DNA from: an uncultured Prevotellaceae bacterium
GTDB lineage: Bacteria > Bacteroidota > Bacteroidia > Bacteroidales > Bacteroidaceae
Length of the DNA stretch: 49,596 nucleotides
NCBI GenBank assembly: GCA_902788605.1
Contig: CADAKX010000033.1
Location: 1 to 49,596, forward strand
Direction of reading: 5' to 3'
This document shows, one piece after another, positions 41,663 to 49,596 of this stretch. Position numbers and translations under genes: made by a program. The notes under the pieces were generated by a model that saw nothing but the letters and a program-made list of their open reading frames with translations, did no database searches and was not told where the DNA came from. Position 1 is the stretch's first letter. Each line of letters starts with the position of its first letter.

Positions 41663-41946
41663 CCACTCCCCGGCCCCTCTCCTTTCCTGGAGAGGCTCCA
41701 ACCGCGACTGCTCGTCGCTCATTCATTAAGGTAAGCTCGGACCATCAGAGGTCCGGCTTGGCGTTTTTATCGGCTGGCGCGGTGGGTGCATTATCCATTG
41801 CGTAAACACCGCGCTAGCCGAAAGAGAGACATGGCGAACCCCGAAGGGGCGAGAGCTTGAGAGCCATACCAAAACCCTGACGAAGGGCGGTCGCTGCCCG
41901 TAGTCAGCTGGAGCCTCTCCTGGAGAGGAGAGGAGCCGAGGAGTGG
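41663..41946. mobile_element. MITE/BIME-like element with 38-bp inverted ends
   Basis: 41663-41700 and the reverse complement of 41909-41946 agree at 34 of 38 positions. Inside lie a 14-bp hairpin (41771-41784 with 41807-41820, one wobble) and a 6-bp CGGACC/GGTCCG hairpin (41738-41755). No ORF of interest is present. The arms contain CCTCTCC...GGAGAGG, like the palindromic repeat captured in coding sequence elsewhere. No clear target duplication is seen. Either a non-autonomous transposon or a REP-type mosaic. Confidence 0.55.
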
Positions 41947-42144
41947 TTGAAGCCCCTTCTTGAAAGGCCAAGAAGGGGTTGGGGATGTTTTTTGAGAAAA
42001 AAAGATGGTTTGATTGAAGGAGAAAGAAGGCGTTGAGGATGTATTTTGAAGAAAAGAAGATGATGTTTGAAGGAAGAAGTAAAGTTTGGCATTTTTTCAA
42101 AAAAGAGAGATTTGATTGAAGAAAATGTAGAAATTTCTTGGAAT

Positions 42145-42216
42145 AGGTGTGTAAATTGTAACAAATTACACACCTAATTGTTATAAATTACACACCATTG
42201 TTATAAATTACACACC
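42145..42216 (+). promoter_or_regulatory. Operator cluster O2 of the giant gene
   Basis: The near-palindrome at 42145-42175 repeats O1 in reverse complement and is followed by two head-to-tail copies of ATTGTTATAAATTACACACC (42177-42196 and 42197-42216). The last ends 19 bases before the -7 box, so it occupies the place of a -33 element. Confidence 0.8.
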
Positions 42217-42235
42217 TATTTCTCGATTTTTTTGT

Positions 42236-42243
42236 TATTTTTG
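42236..42243 (+). promoter_or_regulatory. -7 promoter box of the giant surface protein gene
   Basis: TATTTTTG, 54 bases before the ATG at 42298. There is no TTTG at -33; the activator-type repeats cover that place. Confidence 0.75.
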
Positions 42244-42297
42244 CGACCGATTTCCCCCAAAATCGCAAAAGAATAAAACAACAATAAACAAGCAACA

Positions 42298-45200
42298 ATG
42301 AAATCGCTAATGACTAAAAAGCTTAACCGAGTCCTCACCCTGGTGCTGACATTTATGGCACTGATGGCAGGACAAACGGCATGGGCTGCGGATGATTGGA
42401 CAGTCACTAACCCTACAGGCAGCACGTTCCGTATCACCCGCCCAACCAGCCATGTTGGTACCACCGAGACAGTAAAGTACCGCACTGTGAGCCTGAGCGC
42501 CTACGCCGGGCAGCACTACACCGCCGTGAGCGGTGATGTCGCCTTTGGAGTCAATGACACCTACAAGGAAGTCACGGTCACGGAGAGGACTCCCGACAAT
42601 GATGCTTATGCCTACAAGTATCAGACGGGCACCAAACGCAAGTACCGCTTTGATGTCACCGACCAGGGCGGCTTTCACCTGGCTCACTGCGACCGTGAAA
42701 TCACTACGGGAACGCAGTTTAGCGCCGACAAGGTGAGCAAGAGCATTACCAACCTGGTCTATTTCAACAGCAGTGGTAACTACACCAGCGGCGTCAGCAG
42801 CAGCAAATACTTGGACGTCAGCTACACCCCACCCTCCAGCCAGGTGGAGACCAGTGGCACGCTTAGCGGCTACGTTCTTATTGATGACAGCTACGACTAT
42901 GCTAATAAAGCTGCCACCGTCAGCACCAGCGACCTTATCAACACCACTGGCGCCACCGCCGCCTACCTTAATCAACTAAACTACAAGATTGTAGCCACCG
43001 TCTGCTTTACCGAAAAGGAGCGCGATGACGGCTATCAATATATCCAGATTATCGCGGGCAACGGCAGCGCCGCTTACGACACTGGCTACGATCCCAACGG
43101 CTCTGTCAACGACCCCGTGAACTCTGTCTACAAAGCCTGCTTCGAGCTTTCCGACGGCAGCAACGCCGAGGGCAAGCAGTTCTTCCCCCATGGATACGAC
43201 TATGCTAACAAGACAGCAGAAACGAATGCGAAGATTGGCATCACCGAGTTCTCGCAGACGAATGGCCACCTATGGCAGCAGAAGTACCAAAGCGGCTACT
43301 CGTACAATGGTTCCGGCAGCCTCATGCTCCCAGCCAATACCAGCTACATCACCACGCGCTTTGATGCCGGTGGTGATAACGACGATACCTGGGGCTACAA
43401 GGATCTCTTCGTCCGCATGGCTTTGGTCGACAAAACTGCCCCCAGCGCTCTCGCTTATAGCGTCGCTCCTGGCCGCCATTCCAAGGGCAACACGGTGTAT
43501 GTCACCGTAGCTTTCAACGAGATTATCACCAGCAGTTCTGCCAAACTGACCAGCAACTGGGGCGACCTGTCGTATGTGGATGGTAGCGGAAGCAATGTGC
43601 TCACTTTCAGCCGTACCATTCCAGAAAATGCATCCAGCTCTCTCAACATCACGGGCTGTTCAGGCATCACCGACTTGGCTGGAAATGCCCCGTCTTCTGT
43701 CAGCAGCAGCGACCTCTGCTCCGTGGATGCCAGCTTCGCCTACACCATCACTTACAACCTGGGCGAAGGTGTGCTGCCCGATGGCTATCCTACCACTTAC
43801 ACCTACGACGCCGCTGTCACCCTGACCAACCCCACCAAGACGGGATACTGGTTCAACGGCTGGACGGGCAGCAACGGCAATACGCCCAACACTACCGTCA
43901 CCATCGCCAACCACAGCCACGGCAACAAGAGCTACACCGCCAACTGGACAAACGTCTGGGGCGTGAGCGAAGACGTTGACGGTAGCACCGCCGACAAGGC
44001 CTACACCATCACCACCACCCAGGGCCTCGACCTGCTGGCGCAGTATGTGAACAGTGGCAATGAGACCAGCGGCAAGTTCTTCCAGTTGGGCGGCCCCATT
44101 GAATATACTCACACCACCAACTGGGACAACAGCTCCAGCGAAGAGAACAACTACACCGCCATTGGCACCTACAGCACCCCCTTCAAGGGTACCTTCGACG
44201 GCAATAACAATACCGTCAGCGGCATACGTATCTATAGCGACAACAACGAGAAAGGCCTCTTCGGCATGGTCAGCGGCGGCACCGTCAAGCGTGTTAACCT
44301 CGCCAATGCCCGCATCACAGCAGAACACAGAGTCGGCGGCATCGCGGGCAACACCTTCGAAGCCACTATCGAGGACTGTATTGTGGGCGATGATGTCTGT
44401 ATCCATACCGTGGCCAACGATGCCAGCAACCACGGCGGCATTGTGGGAAATAACCAGGCCGGCCCCGTGCGCCGCTGCATCAGTCGCGCTCGACTCACCG
44501 TGGCCGACGGCGTGACCAACAGCAAGCGCTACGGCGGCATTGTGGGCTATAACAACGGTGGCACCATCACCGACTGCATCGCCGATGGCGTGGTCATCCC
44601 CGATGTCAAAGGCCGCGGCGCCATCACCGGTTATCAGAACAACGGTGGCACCCTCACCCGCAACTATTACCGCGACTGCAAGGTGGCCAGCGAGAGCGTG
44701 ACTTCTTCCGGCGTAGGCAAGGGCAACAGTGAGGAAACCACAGAGACCAGCGACGTCACCACCAACCAGGGCGCTCTGCCCCTCTACGCCGTCACCCTGC
44801 CGGCAAACACCTCGCTGGTGCGCACCCCTGCCACCGACCCGACGCTCCCTGGCAGCGGCAACAAGACCTACACCACCGGTGCGGACATCGACGGCGTGCC
44901 CTTCGCCATCGCTGGGGCTACGCTTAACCTATCTTATCGTATCGCTGCACTAACCGAAGGCTATACCGTGGCCATCTCTGCAGCCCAGACCACCGGCGGC
45001 GCCTCTGTGGCCGTCACCGACAATGGCGACTACACCTATATTATATCGTCTATGCCTGCCGCCGATGTCACCGTAGCCGTCACCCCCACCAACGTCTGGG
45101 GCGTGAGCGCAGACATTGACGGTAGCACCGCCGAGAAGGCCTACATCATCAGCGACACCCGCGGCCTCGACCTGCTGGCCACGCTGGTGAACAATGGCGA

Positions 45201-48200
45201 ATTCAGAAACTTTGAGGGCAAGTTCTTCAAGTTGGGCGACGACATCACCTACACTCACGGCAACAGCAACACCGAGAACAACTATACCGCCATCGGCGGC
45301 TATTATAATGGTGGCGATAAATACTTCTGCGGCACCTTCGACGGTCAGGGCCATACCGTCCGCGGCATACGCATCTACAAGGCTGGCACCACCAATGCTG
45401 ACGACTACCAGGGCCTCTTCGGCGAAACTTGGGGTGCCACCATCAAAAACGTCATCCTGGCCGATGCCCGCATCACCGGTAAACAAAATGTCGGCGGCAT
45501 TGCGGGATATATTACAAAAAACAATAATCAGGGCGGCATCGTGGAGAACTGCCGCGTGGGCAGCGACGTCACCATCCATGCCGTAGCCAACTATGCCAGT
45601 TATCACGGCGGCGTGGTAGGTATTTGTAATGGCGGCACCATCCGTGGCTGCGTCAGCGCCGCTACCCTCACCATGGCTAACGGCCTCACAGACATCCTTT
45701 ATTACGGCGGCATTGTGGGCTTCCTCATCGGCAATATTTCCGACTGCCTCGCCATCGGTACCACTGTGCCTGCTGTCAATAACCTCTACGGTGCCATCGT
45801 AGGATATGTTAACTCGGGCACCCGCACCAACAACTACCACCATGGTTGCACCGTGGGCGGCGAAGCCGCCCCGAGCAACAATCGCAACGTGAGCGCCTAC
45901 ACCATCAGCGCCGGCACCAACGTCACCGTAGCTCCCGCCGGCGATGCCGACGCGACCTACGAATACAAGGGCATCCAGCGCTATGGCAACGCCCTCTACT
46001 ACGGCGGCAAGCTCTATGCCCCCGAGGCCGCTGACGTCAGCCTTACCCTGAGCTATAACAGCAGTGTGCCTACAGGCCTTACCCTCGACTACACCGCCAC
46101 CGCAGGCACCCTCAACCTCACCCCCAACCCCTCTCCGAGCGGAGAGGGGAGTTACACCCTCACCGTGCCTGCTGAGGATGTCACCATCAACGCCACACTC
46201 AGCCTCAAATACATCGCTGCCAACGGCACCGAGCAGACCTGCTACAACCCCACCGTCATTCAGAGCAAGGACGGTAACGTAAGCCTCGGCACCAGTGCCA
46301 ACGACGAGGCGTGGTACGTTGTCCTCCCAGGCGCGGTCACCATCAACGGCAAGCTCAGTTTCAACGACAAGGCCGTGCACCTCATCCTCTGCGACGGCGC
46401 ATCGCTCAGCGCCACCAGCAACAACATCGATGGCATCGAGAGCGAATACGGCCTCACCATCTACGGCCAGAGCCAACAGAGCGGCACCCTCTCCGCCCGC
46501 AGTAATGGCAGCAACTCTGGTATCAAAATCAACAGTGGCGACTTCACCGTGAACGGCGGCAACATCACCGCTACCTCTAAGAATCAAATAGGCATCTTCG
46601 TCAGAAGCGGCAGCGTCACCATCAACCGTGGCAGCGTCACCGCCACCAGCGAGGGTACAGGCTCCTTTGCCGACGCCATCAATGCTTACAACGTCACCAT
46701 CAATGGCGGCACCGTCAGCGCCACAGGCGGCGAATACGGCATCCGTGCCAGCACCATCGCCCTCGGCTATACGAACCCCACCGACCACATCTACGCCAGC
46801 AGCTACAGCTACGATCCTACCGTGAAGTCCGGCCAGACGTTGACCGACGGCACCGCCGCCTATAGCGGCACCGTCAGCACCAGCGACATCAATGACAAGA
46901 CACTGTGGCCTGACCTCTGGAATGTGGCTGGCGGCAACGACGGCAGCTCTGCCGCAAAGGCCTACACCATCACCACCACCGGCGGCCTCGACCAGTTGGC
47001 TGCACAGGTGAACTGTAGCAACGACTACTTAAACTTTAAGGACAAGTTCTTCCGTCTGGGCGGCCCAATCACCTACACACACGCCACCGACTGGAACGAT
47101 GCCACCAGCGAAGAGAACAACTTCACCGCCATCGGCACCTACAATAAAACATTCTGCGGCACCTTCGACGGCCAGGGCCATACCGTCCGCGGCATACGCA
47201 TCTACAAAAACGGCACAACCAATGCTGACAGCTATCAGGGCCTCTTCGGCTTGACTTCGGATGCCACCATCAAGAACGTCATCCTGGCCGATGCCCGTAT
47301 CACCGGTAAGCAAAATGTCGGCGGCATTGCAGGATATATTACAAAAAACAATAATCAGGGCGGCATCGTGGAAAACTGCCGCGTAGGCAGCGATGTCACC
47401 ATCCATGCCGTAGCCGACTATGCCTTTAATCACGGCGGCGTGGTGGGCAACTGTAACGGAGGCACCATCCGCGGTTGCGTCAGCGCCGCCACCCTCACCA
47501 TGGCTAACGGCCTCACAGGCATCCTTTATTACGGCGGCATCGTGGGCGATCTCTGCGGCAACATGTCCGACTGTCTCGCTATCGGCGCCACCGTGCCTGC
47601 TGTCGATGAGTTCTACGGTGCCATTGCAGGATATGTTGACGGCACCCACACCAACAACTACTACCACGACTGCACCGTGGGCGACGCCACTCACCAGAGC
47701 GACGCCTACACCATCAGCGCCGGCACCAACGTCACCGTAGCTCCTGCCGGCGACGCCGACCTAACTTTCCCCTACGAGGGCATCCAGCGCTATGGCGACG
47801 CCCTTTATTATAATGGTGTGCTCTATGTTCCCACCACCGCTGCTGGCAATGACTTCAGCCTCACCCTGGGTAACAGCGGTACTCCTGCTACAGGGTTTGT
47901 CTTTAATGGATACACCGCCACCGCTGGCACCCTGAACCTCACCCCCGACCCCTCACCGAGCGGAGAGGGGAGTTACACCCTCACCATGCCTGCCGAGGAC
48001 GTCACCATCAATGCGAAACTCAAAGTGTCGTATATCGATGAGAACGGCGACGAGCAGTGGTGCACAGACTACACCCTGATTACCAGCAGCGACGAAGAAT
48101 TTAATCACTACGGCACCGACGGCCAGACCAACTGGTACGTGGTCAGTGGCGATGTCACCATCAACGGACAACTCTGTTTCCGGAACAGCTACAGCCACCT

Positions 48201-49596
48201 CATCGTCTGCGACGGTGCATCGCTCTCTGTCAGCAGCTCTCGTGAAGCCATCTACGGCTCAAACGGCGGCCTCACCATCTATGGCCAGGCCCAAGGCAGC
48301 GGCATCATCACGGCCAACGGAGGCGCCGGCGAAACCTACGGCATCAAAGCTAACAATAACATCACCATCAATGGCTGCACCGTCAACGCCACCAGATATA
48401 TTGGCATCCACAGCGGTGACGTCACCATTAATCGAGGCACCGTTACAGCCACCGGCAGTGTTTACGGCATTAATGGCAATAACGTCACCATCAATGGCGG
48501 CACCGTCACCGCCACCGGTGGTAGCAACGGCATCTACGCCAATAATGCCATCACCCTCGGCTGGACCAACCCCACCGACCGCATCTATGCCTCGAGCTAT
48601 GCCATCTTCAACTACGAGTTCGCTGAGACTGTCAAGGTGAAAGACGGCCAGGCGCTCTATGCCGGCTATATGTCCACCGACGGCGTCACCATCAGTAAAT
48701 TCACCGGCACTATCTACGACAACAACGGCGGCAACCCCACCGGCGACCTCTCTGTGCTTGCCGGCAAGACGCTGGAGCCAGGCATCCCCTTCATTGTCAG
48801 CGGCACTGCCATCCTGCTCGATGATGACACCGACCAGCCCAACGGCTATAAGAACACCGACCGCCTCGCAGCGTTCCAACAATACGAAAAGGTCCAAGAC
48901 ATCATGCTCTACGGCCGCACGCTCTACCGAGATGGCGACTGGAATACGCTGTGCCTGCCATTTGATATCGATGCCAATAATGTTGACTCCCGTGATCCGT
49001 TGTACGGTGCCACAATCATGTATTTCGACGACAGATATTGGCATGATGCCAAAGGCGAGGTAAGCAACTCCTACGCCGATGGTCTCCACCGCAGCGGTGA
49101 GGTAGAGGATGGAAGCCTCCACCTCTACTTCAACAGCGATAACTGTATCTATGCCGGCGCCCCCTACATCGTGAAGTGGGAAACAACAGGCGACCCCATC
49201 GTCAACCCCGTCTTCAAGGACGTCGTCGTCACCAAAACCACCCCCTATGATTGGCATACCACCGAGGAGGGCCCCGGCAACGTTACCTTCCGCGGCACCT
49301 ACAGCCCGATTAAATACGAGTCAGACAACCACAGCATCCTGTTCCTGGGAATGAACAACACGCTGTACTGGCCCAAGGAGGGCGCTCACATCGGTGCCTT
49401 CCGCGCATACTTCGAGCTGGGCAACGGCATCACCGTGGGCGAGGAGGCCTCAACGGTGCGCAGCTTCAACCTCGGCTTCGGGGAGGGATCCGATGAAACG
49501 GGAATCGATTCAATGCATAATTCTGAATGCTTAATGCTTAATGAGGCTGACGCCTGGTATAGCCTCGATGGCCGCAAGCTGGATGGCAAGCCTAGC
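42298..49596 (+). CDS. Giant secreted GLUG-repeat surface protein (3-prime end beyond the window)
   Basis: The frame stays open from ATG 42298 to the last base: 2433 codons without a stop (frame checked at 43951, 45091, 46921 and 49501). The signal peptide is MKSLMTKKLNRVLTLVLTFM then ALMAGQTAWA. Residues ~25-480 are beta-rich with Ig-like parts; ~480-550 resemble InlB/Flg_new repeats (GYWFNGWTGSNGNTPNTTVT). Three GLUG-type modules begin near residues 552, 932 and 1542 (GTFDGQGHTVRGIRIY, VGGIAGYI). Each of the last two is followed by Gly/Thr-rich beta-helix strands (VTINGGTVTATGG). The window ends inside a sorting-like tail (AWYSLDGRKLDGKPS), so few codons are missing. Likely a surface adhesin or glycan binder. 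Confidence 0.9.
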   Translation, partial: MKSLMTKKLNRVLTLVLTFMALMAGQTAWAADDWTVTNPTGSTFRITRPTSHVGTTETVKYRTVSLSAYAGQHYTAVSGDVAFGVNDTYKEVTVTERTPDNDAYAYKYQTGTKRKYRFDVTDQGGFHLAHCDREITTGTQFSADKVSKSITNLVYFNSSGNYTSGVSSSKYLDVSYTPPSSQVETSGTLSGYVLIDDSYDYANKAATVSTSDLINTTGATAAYLNQLNYKIVATVCFTEKERDDGYQYIQIIAGNGSAAYDTGYDPNGSVNDPVNSVYKACFELSDGSNAEGKQFFPHGYDYANKTAETNAKIGITEFSQTNGHLWQQKYQSGYSYNGSGSLMLPANTSYITTRFDAGGDNDDTWGYKDLFVRMALVDKTAPSALAYSVAPGRHSKGNTVYVTVAFNEIITSSSAKLTSNWGDLSYVDGSGSNVLTFSRTIPENASSSLNITGCSGITDLAGNAPSSVSSSDLCSVDASFAYTITYNLGEGVLPDGYPTTYTYDAAVTLTNPTKTGYWFNGWTGSNGNTPNTTVTIANHSHGNKSYTANWTNVWGVSEDVDGSTADKAYTITTTQGLDLLAQYVNSGNETSGKFFQLGGPIEYTHTTNWDNSSSEENNYTAIGTYSTPFKGTFDGNNNTVSGIRIYSDNNEKGLFGMVSGGTVKRVNLANARITAEHRVGGIAGNTFEATIEDCIVGDDVCIHTVANDASNHGGIVGNNQAGPVRRCISRARLTVADGVTNSKRYGGIVGYNNGGTITDCIADGVVIPDVKGRGAITGYQNNGGTLTRNYYRDCKVASESVTSSGVGKGNSEETTETSDVTTNQGALPLYAVTLPANTSLVRTPATDPTLPGSGNKTYTTGADIDGVPFAIAGATLNLSYRIAALTEGYTVAISAAQTTGGASVAVTDNGDYTYIISSMPAADVTVAVTPTNVWGVSADIDGSTAEKAYIISDTRGLDLLATLVNNGEFRNFEGKFFKLGDDITYTHGNSNTENNYTAIGGYYNGGDKYFCGTFDGQGHTVRGIRIYKAGTTNADDYQGLFGETWGATIKNVILADARITGKQNVGGIAGYITKNNNQGGIVENCRVGSDVTIHAVANYASYHGGVVGICNGGTIRGCVSAATLTMANGLTDILYYGGIVGFLIGNISDCLAIGTTVPAVNNLYGAIVGYVNSGTRTNNYHHGCTVGGEAAPSNNRNVSAYTISAGTNVTVAPAGDADATYEYKGIQRYGNALYYGGKLYAPEAADVSLTLSYNSSVPTGLTLDYTATAGTLNLTPNPSPSGEGSYTLTVPAEDVTINATLSLKYIAANGTEQTCYNPTVIQSKDGNVSLGTSANDEAWYVVLPGAVTINGKLSFNDKAVHLILCDGASLSATSNNIDGIESEYGLTIYGQSQQSGTLSARSNGSNSGIKINSGDFTVNGGNITATSKNQIGIFVRSGSVTINRGSVTATSEGTGSFADAINAYNVTINGGTVSATGGEYGIRASTIALGYTNPTDHIYASSYSYDPTVKSGQTLTDGTAAYSGTVSTSDINDKTLWPDLWNVAGGNDGSSAAKAYTITTTGGLDQLAAQVNCSNDYLNFKDKFFRLGGPITYTHATDWNDATSEENNFTAIGTYNKTFCGTFDGQGHTVRGIRIYKNGTTNADSYQGLFGLTSDATIKNVILADARITGKQNVGGIAGYITKNNNQGGIVENCRVGSDVTIHAVADYAFNHGGVVGNCNGGTIRGCVSAATLTMANGLTGILYYGGIVGDLCGNMSDCLAIGATVPAVDEFYGAIAGYVDGTHTNNYYHDCTVGDATHQSDAYTISAGTNVTVAPAGDADLTFPYEGIQRYGDALYYNGVLYVPTTAAGNDFSLTLGNSGTPATGFVFNGYTATAGTLNLTPDPSPSGEGSYTLTMPAEDVTINAKLKVSYIDENGDEQWCTDYTLITSSDEEFNHYGTDGQTNWYVVSGDVTINGQLCFRNSYSHLIVCDGASLSVSSSREAIYGSNGGLTIYGQAQGSGIITANGGAGETYGIKANNNITINGCTVNATRYIGIHSGDVTINRGTVTATGSVYGINGNNVTINGGTVTATGGSNGIYANNAITLGWTNPTDRIYASSYAIFNYEFAETVKVKDGQALYAGYMSTDGVTISKFTGTIYDNNGGNPTGDLSVLAGKTLEPGIPFIVSGTAILLDDDTDQPNGYKNTDRLAAFQQYEKVQDIMLYGRTLYRDGDWNTLCLPFDIDANNVDSRDPLYGATIMYFDDRYWHDAKGEVSNSYADGLHRSGEVEDGSLHLYFNSDNCIYAGAPYIVKWETTGDPIVNPVFKDVVVTKTTPYDWHTTEEGPGNVTFRGTYSPIKYESDNHSILFLGMNNTLYWPKEGAHIGAFRAYFELGNGITVGEEASTVRSFNLGFGEGSDETGIDSMHNSECLMLNEADAWYSLDGRKLDGKPS
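46116..46151 (+). repeat. Palindromic CCCTCTCC...GGAGAGGGG repeat in the giant gene, copy 1
   Basis: Encodes LTPNPSPSGEG (aa ~1273-1283) in frame. The DNA is an imperfect palindrome around CCGAGCGG and matches the copies at 47938 and 21334. Confidence 0.8.
47938..47972 (+). repeat. Palindromic CCCTC(T/A)CC...GGAGAGGGG repeat in the giant gene, copy 2
   Basis: Encodes LTPDPSPSGEG (aa ~1881-1891) in the same frame as copy 1, at the equivalent place of the duplicated unit. Confidence 0.8.
49513..49540 (+). repeat. Period-7 repeat near the end of the giant gene
   Basis: Four heptamers (two of them ATGCTTA) encode the short SMHNSECLMLNE linker before the C-terminal sorting-like tail. The same heptamers occur between genes at 11108-11135. 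Confidence 0.75.

Larger units (their letters stand above)
45091..48660 (+). repeat. Tandem duplication of ~1.8 kb inside the giant gene
   Basis: The unit starting at 45091 (aa 932) is repeated from 46921 (aa 1542): the GLUG module, the TVAPAGDAD segment, the palindromic repeat and the beta-helix strands recur in the same order. Stretches such as 45439-45600 and 47279-47440 are nearly identical in DNA, pointing to a recent duplication or ongoing gene conversion. The first GLUG module (43951) is more diverged. Confidence 0.85.

Noticed and set aside
44950-46788. Long open frame on the minus strand (612 codons) inside the giant gene
   Set aside because: It is antisense to a continuous plus-strand frame with signal peptide and clear repeats. 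Its Gly/Ala/Val/Asp-rich product has no motif and mirrors the repeated Thr/Asn/Ala codons.

Overview
The window looks like a chromosomal segment of a Bacteroidales bacterium, most likely Prevotella or a close relative (Segatella/Xylanibacter). Three things point that way: the many TAnnTTTG -7 promoter boxes, several with a TTTG box 19-21 bases upstream; families typical of the order (LruC lipoproteins, DUF2851, DUF5675, smalltalk, S46 peptidase, GH51); and the C-terminal sorting-like tails (NLxGQxV...GLYIxNGKKVxIK) on the first, the CotH and the last proteins. The genus is inferred, not proven.

Layout. 1-10,560 is ordinary chromosome: the tail of a surface protein, a tRNA with CAT anticodon, ribF, a CPBP membrane protease, a DUF2851-thioesterase-dprA operon, a BlaI/M56-TonB regulatory pair with a striking cluster of operator half-sites, a Dcu-type C4-dicarboxylate transporter with a cytidylate-kinase-like gene, and an exported P-loop kinase related to zeta toxins. 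10,650-21,680 is an accessory island: DUF5675, a primase-like BT4734/DUF3987 protein and two small genes on the minus strand; two unknown genes; a complete EcoRII-type restriction-modification operon (dcm-like methylase, EcoRII-like nuclease, vsr, HNH nuclease); then a 320-bp repeat-rich region and a divergent HU-like gene and a 32-residue smalltalk gene. The repeat region contains five spaced 12-mers, two inverted arrays of GTGGCNNN octamers and a perfect 38-bp AT palindrome, and looks like a replication or partition site. A further octamer array lies at 11,153 on the far side of the primase-like gene.

21,700-32,124 holds a GH51 arabinofuranosidase and three LruC-domain lipoproteins. A truncated duplicate of one lipoprotein is fused tail-to-tail to the 5-prime end of a TonB-receptor-like gene. 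An SpmA/SpmB fusion follows. 32,159-40,299 is a plus-strand run: flippase, CotH/lamin-tail surface protein, S46 dipeptidyl peptidase (DPP7-like) and a two-lobed aspartic protease with PDZ. 40,345-49,596 holds a membrane-anchored AraC regulator on the minus strand and a giant secreted GLUG-repeat protein of at least 2433 residues that runs off the window. The regulator and the giant gene carry the same 28-bp operator in their promoter regions, so the giant surface protein is probably controlled by its neighbour.

Recurrent small repeats run through the window: period-7 tandem repeats, a CCCTCTCC...GGAGAGGGG palindromic repeat and a MITE/BIME-like element. Some have been captured in frame as coding sequence. 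All family assignments come from reading the translations; no database search was possible.
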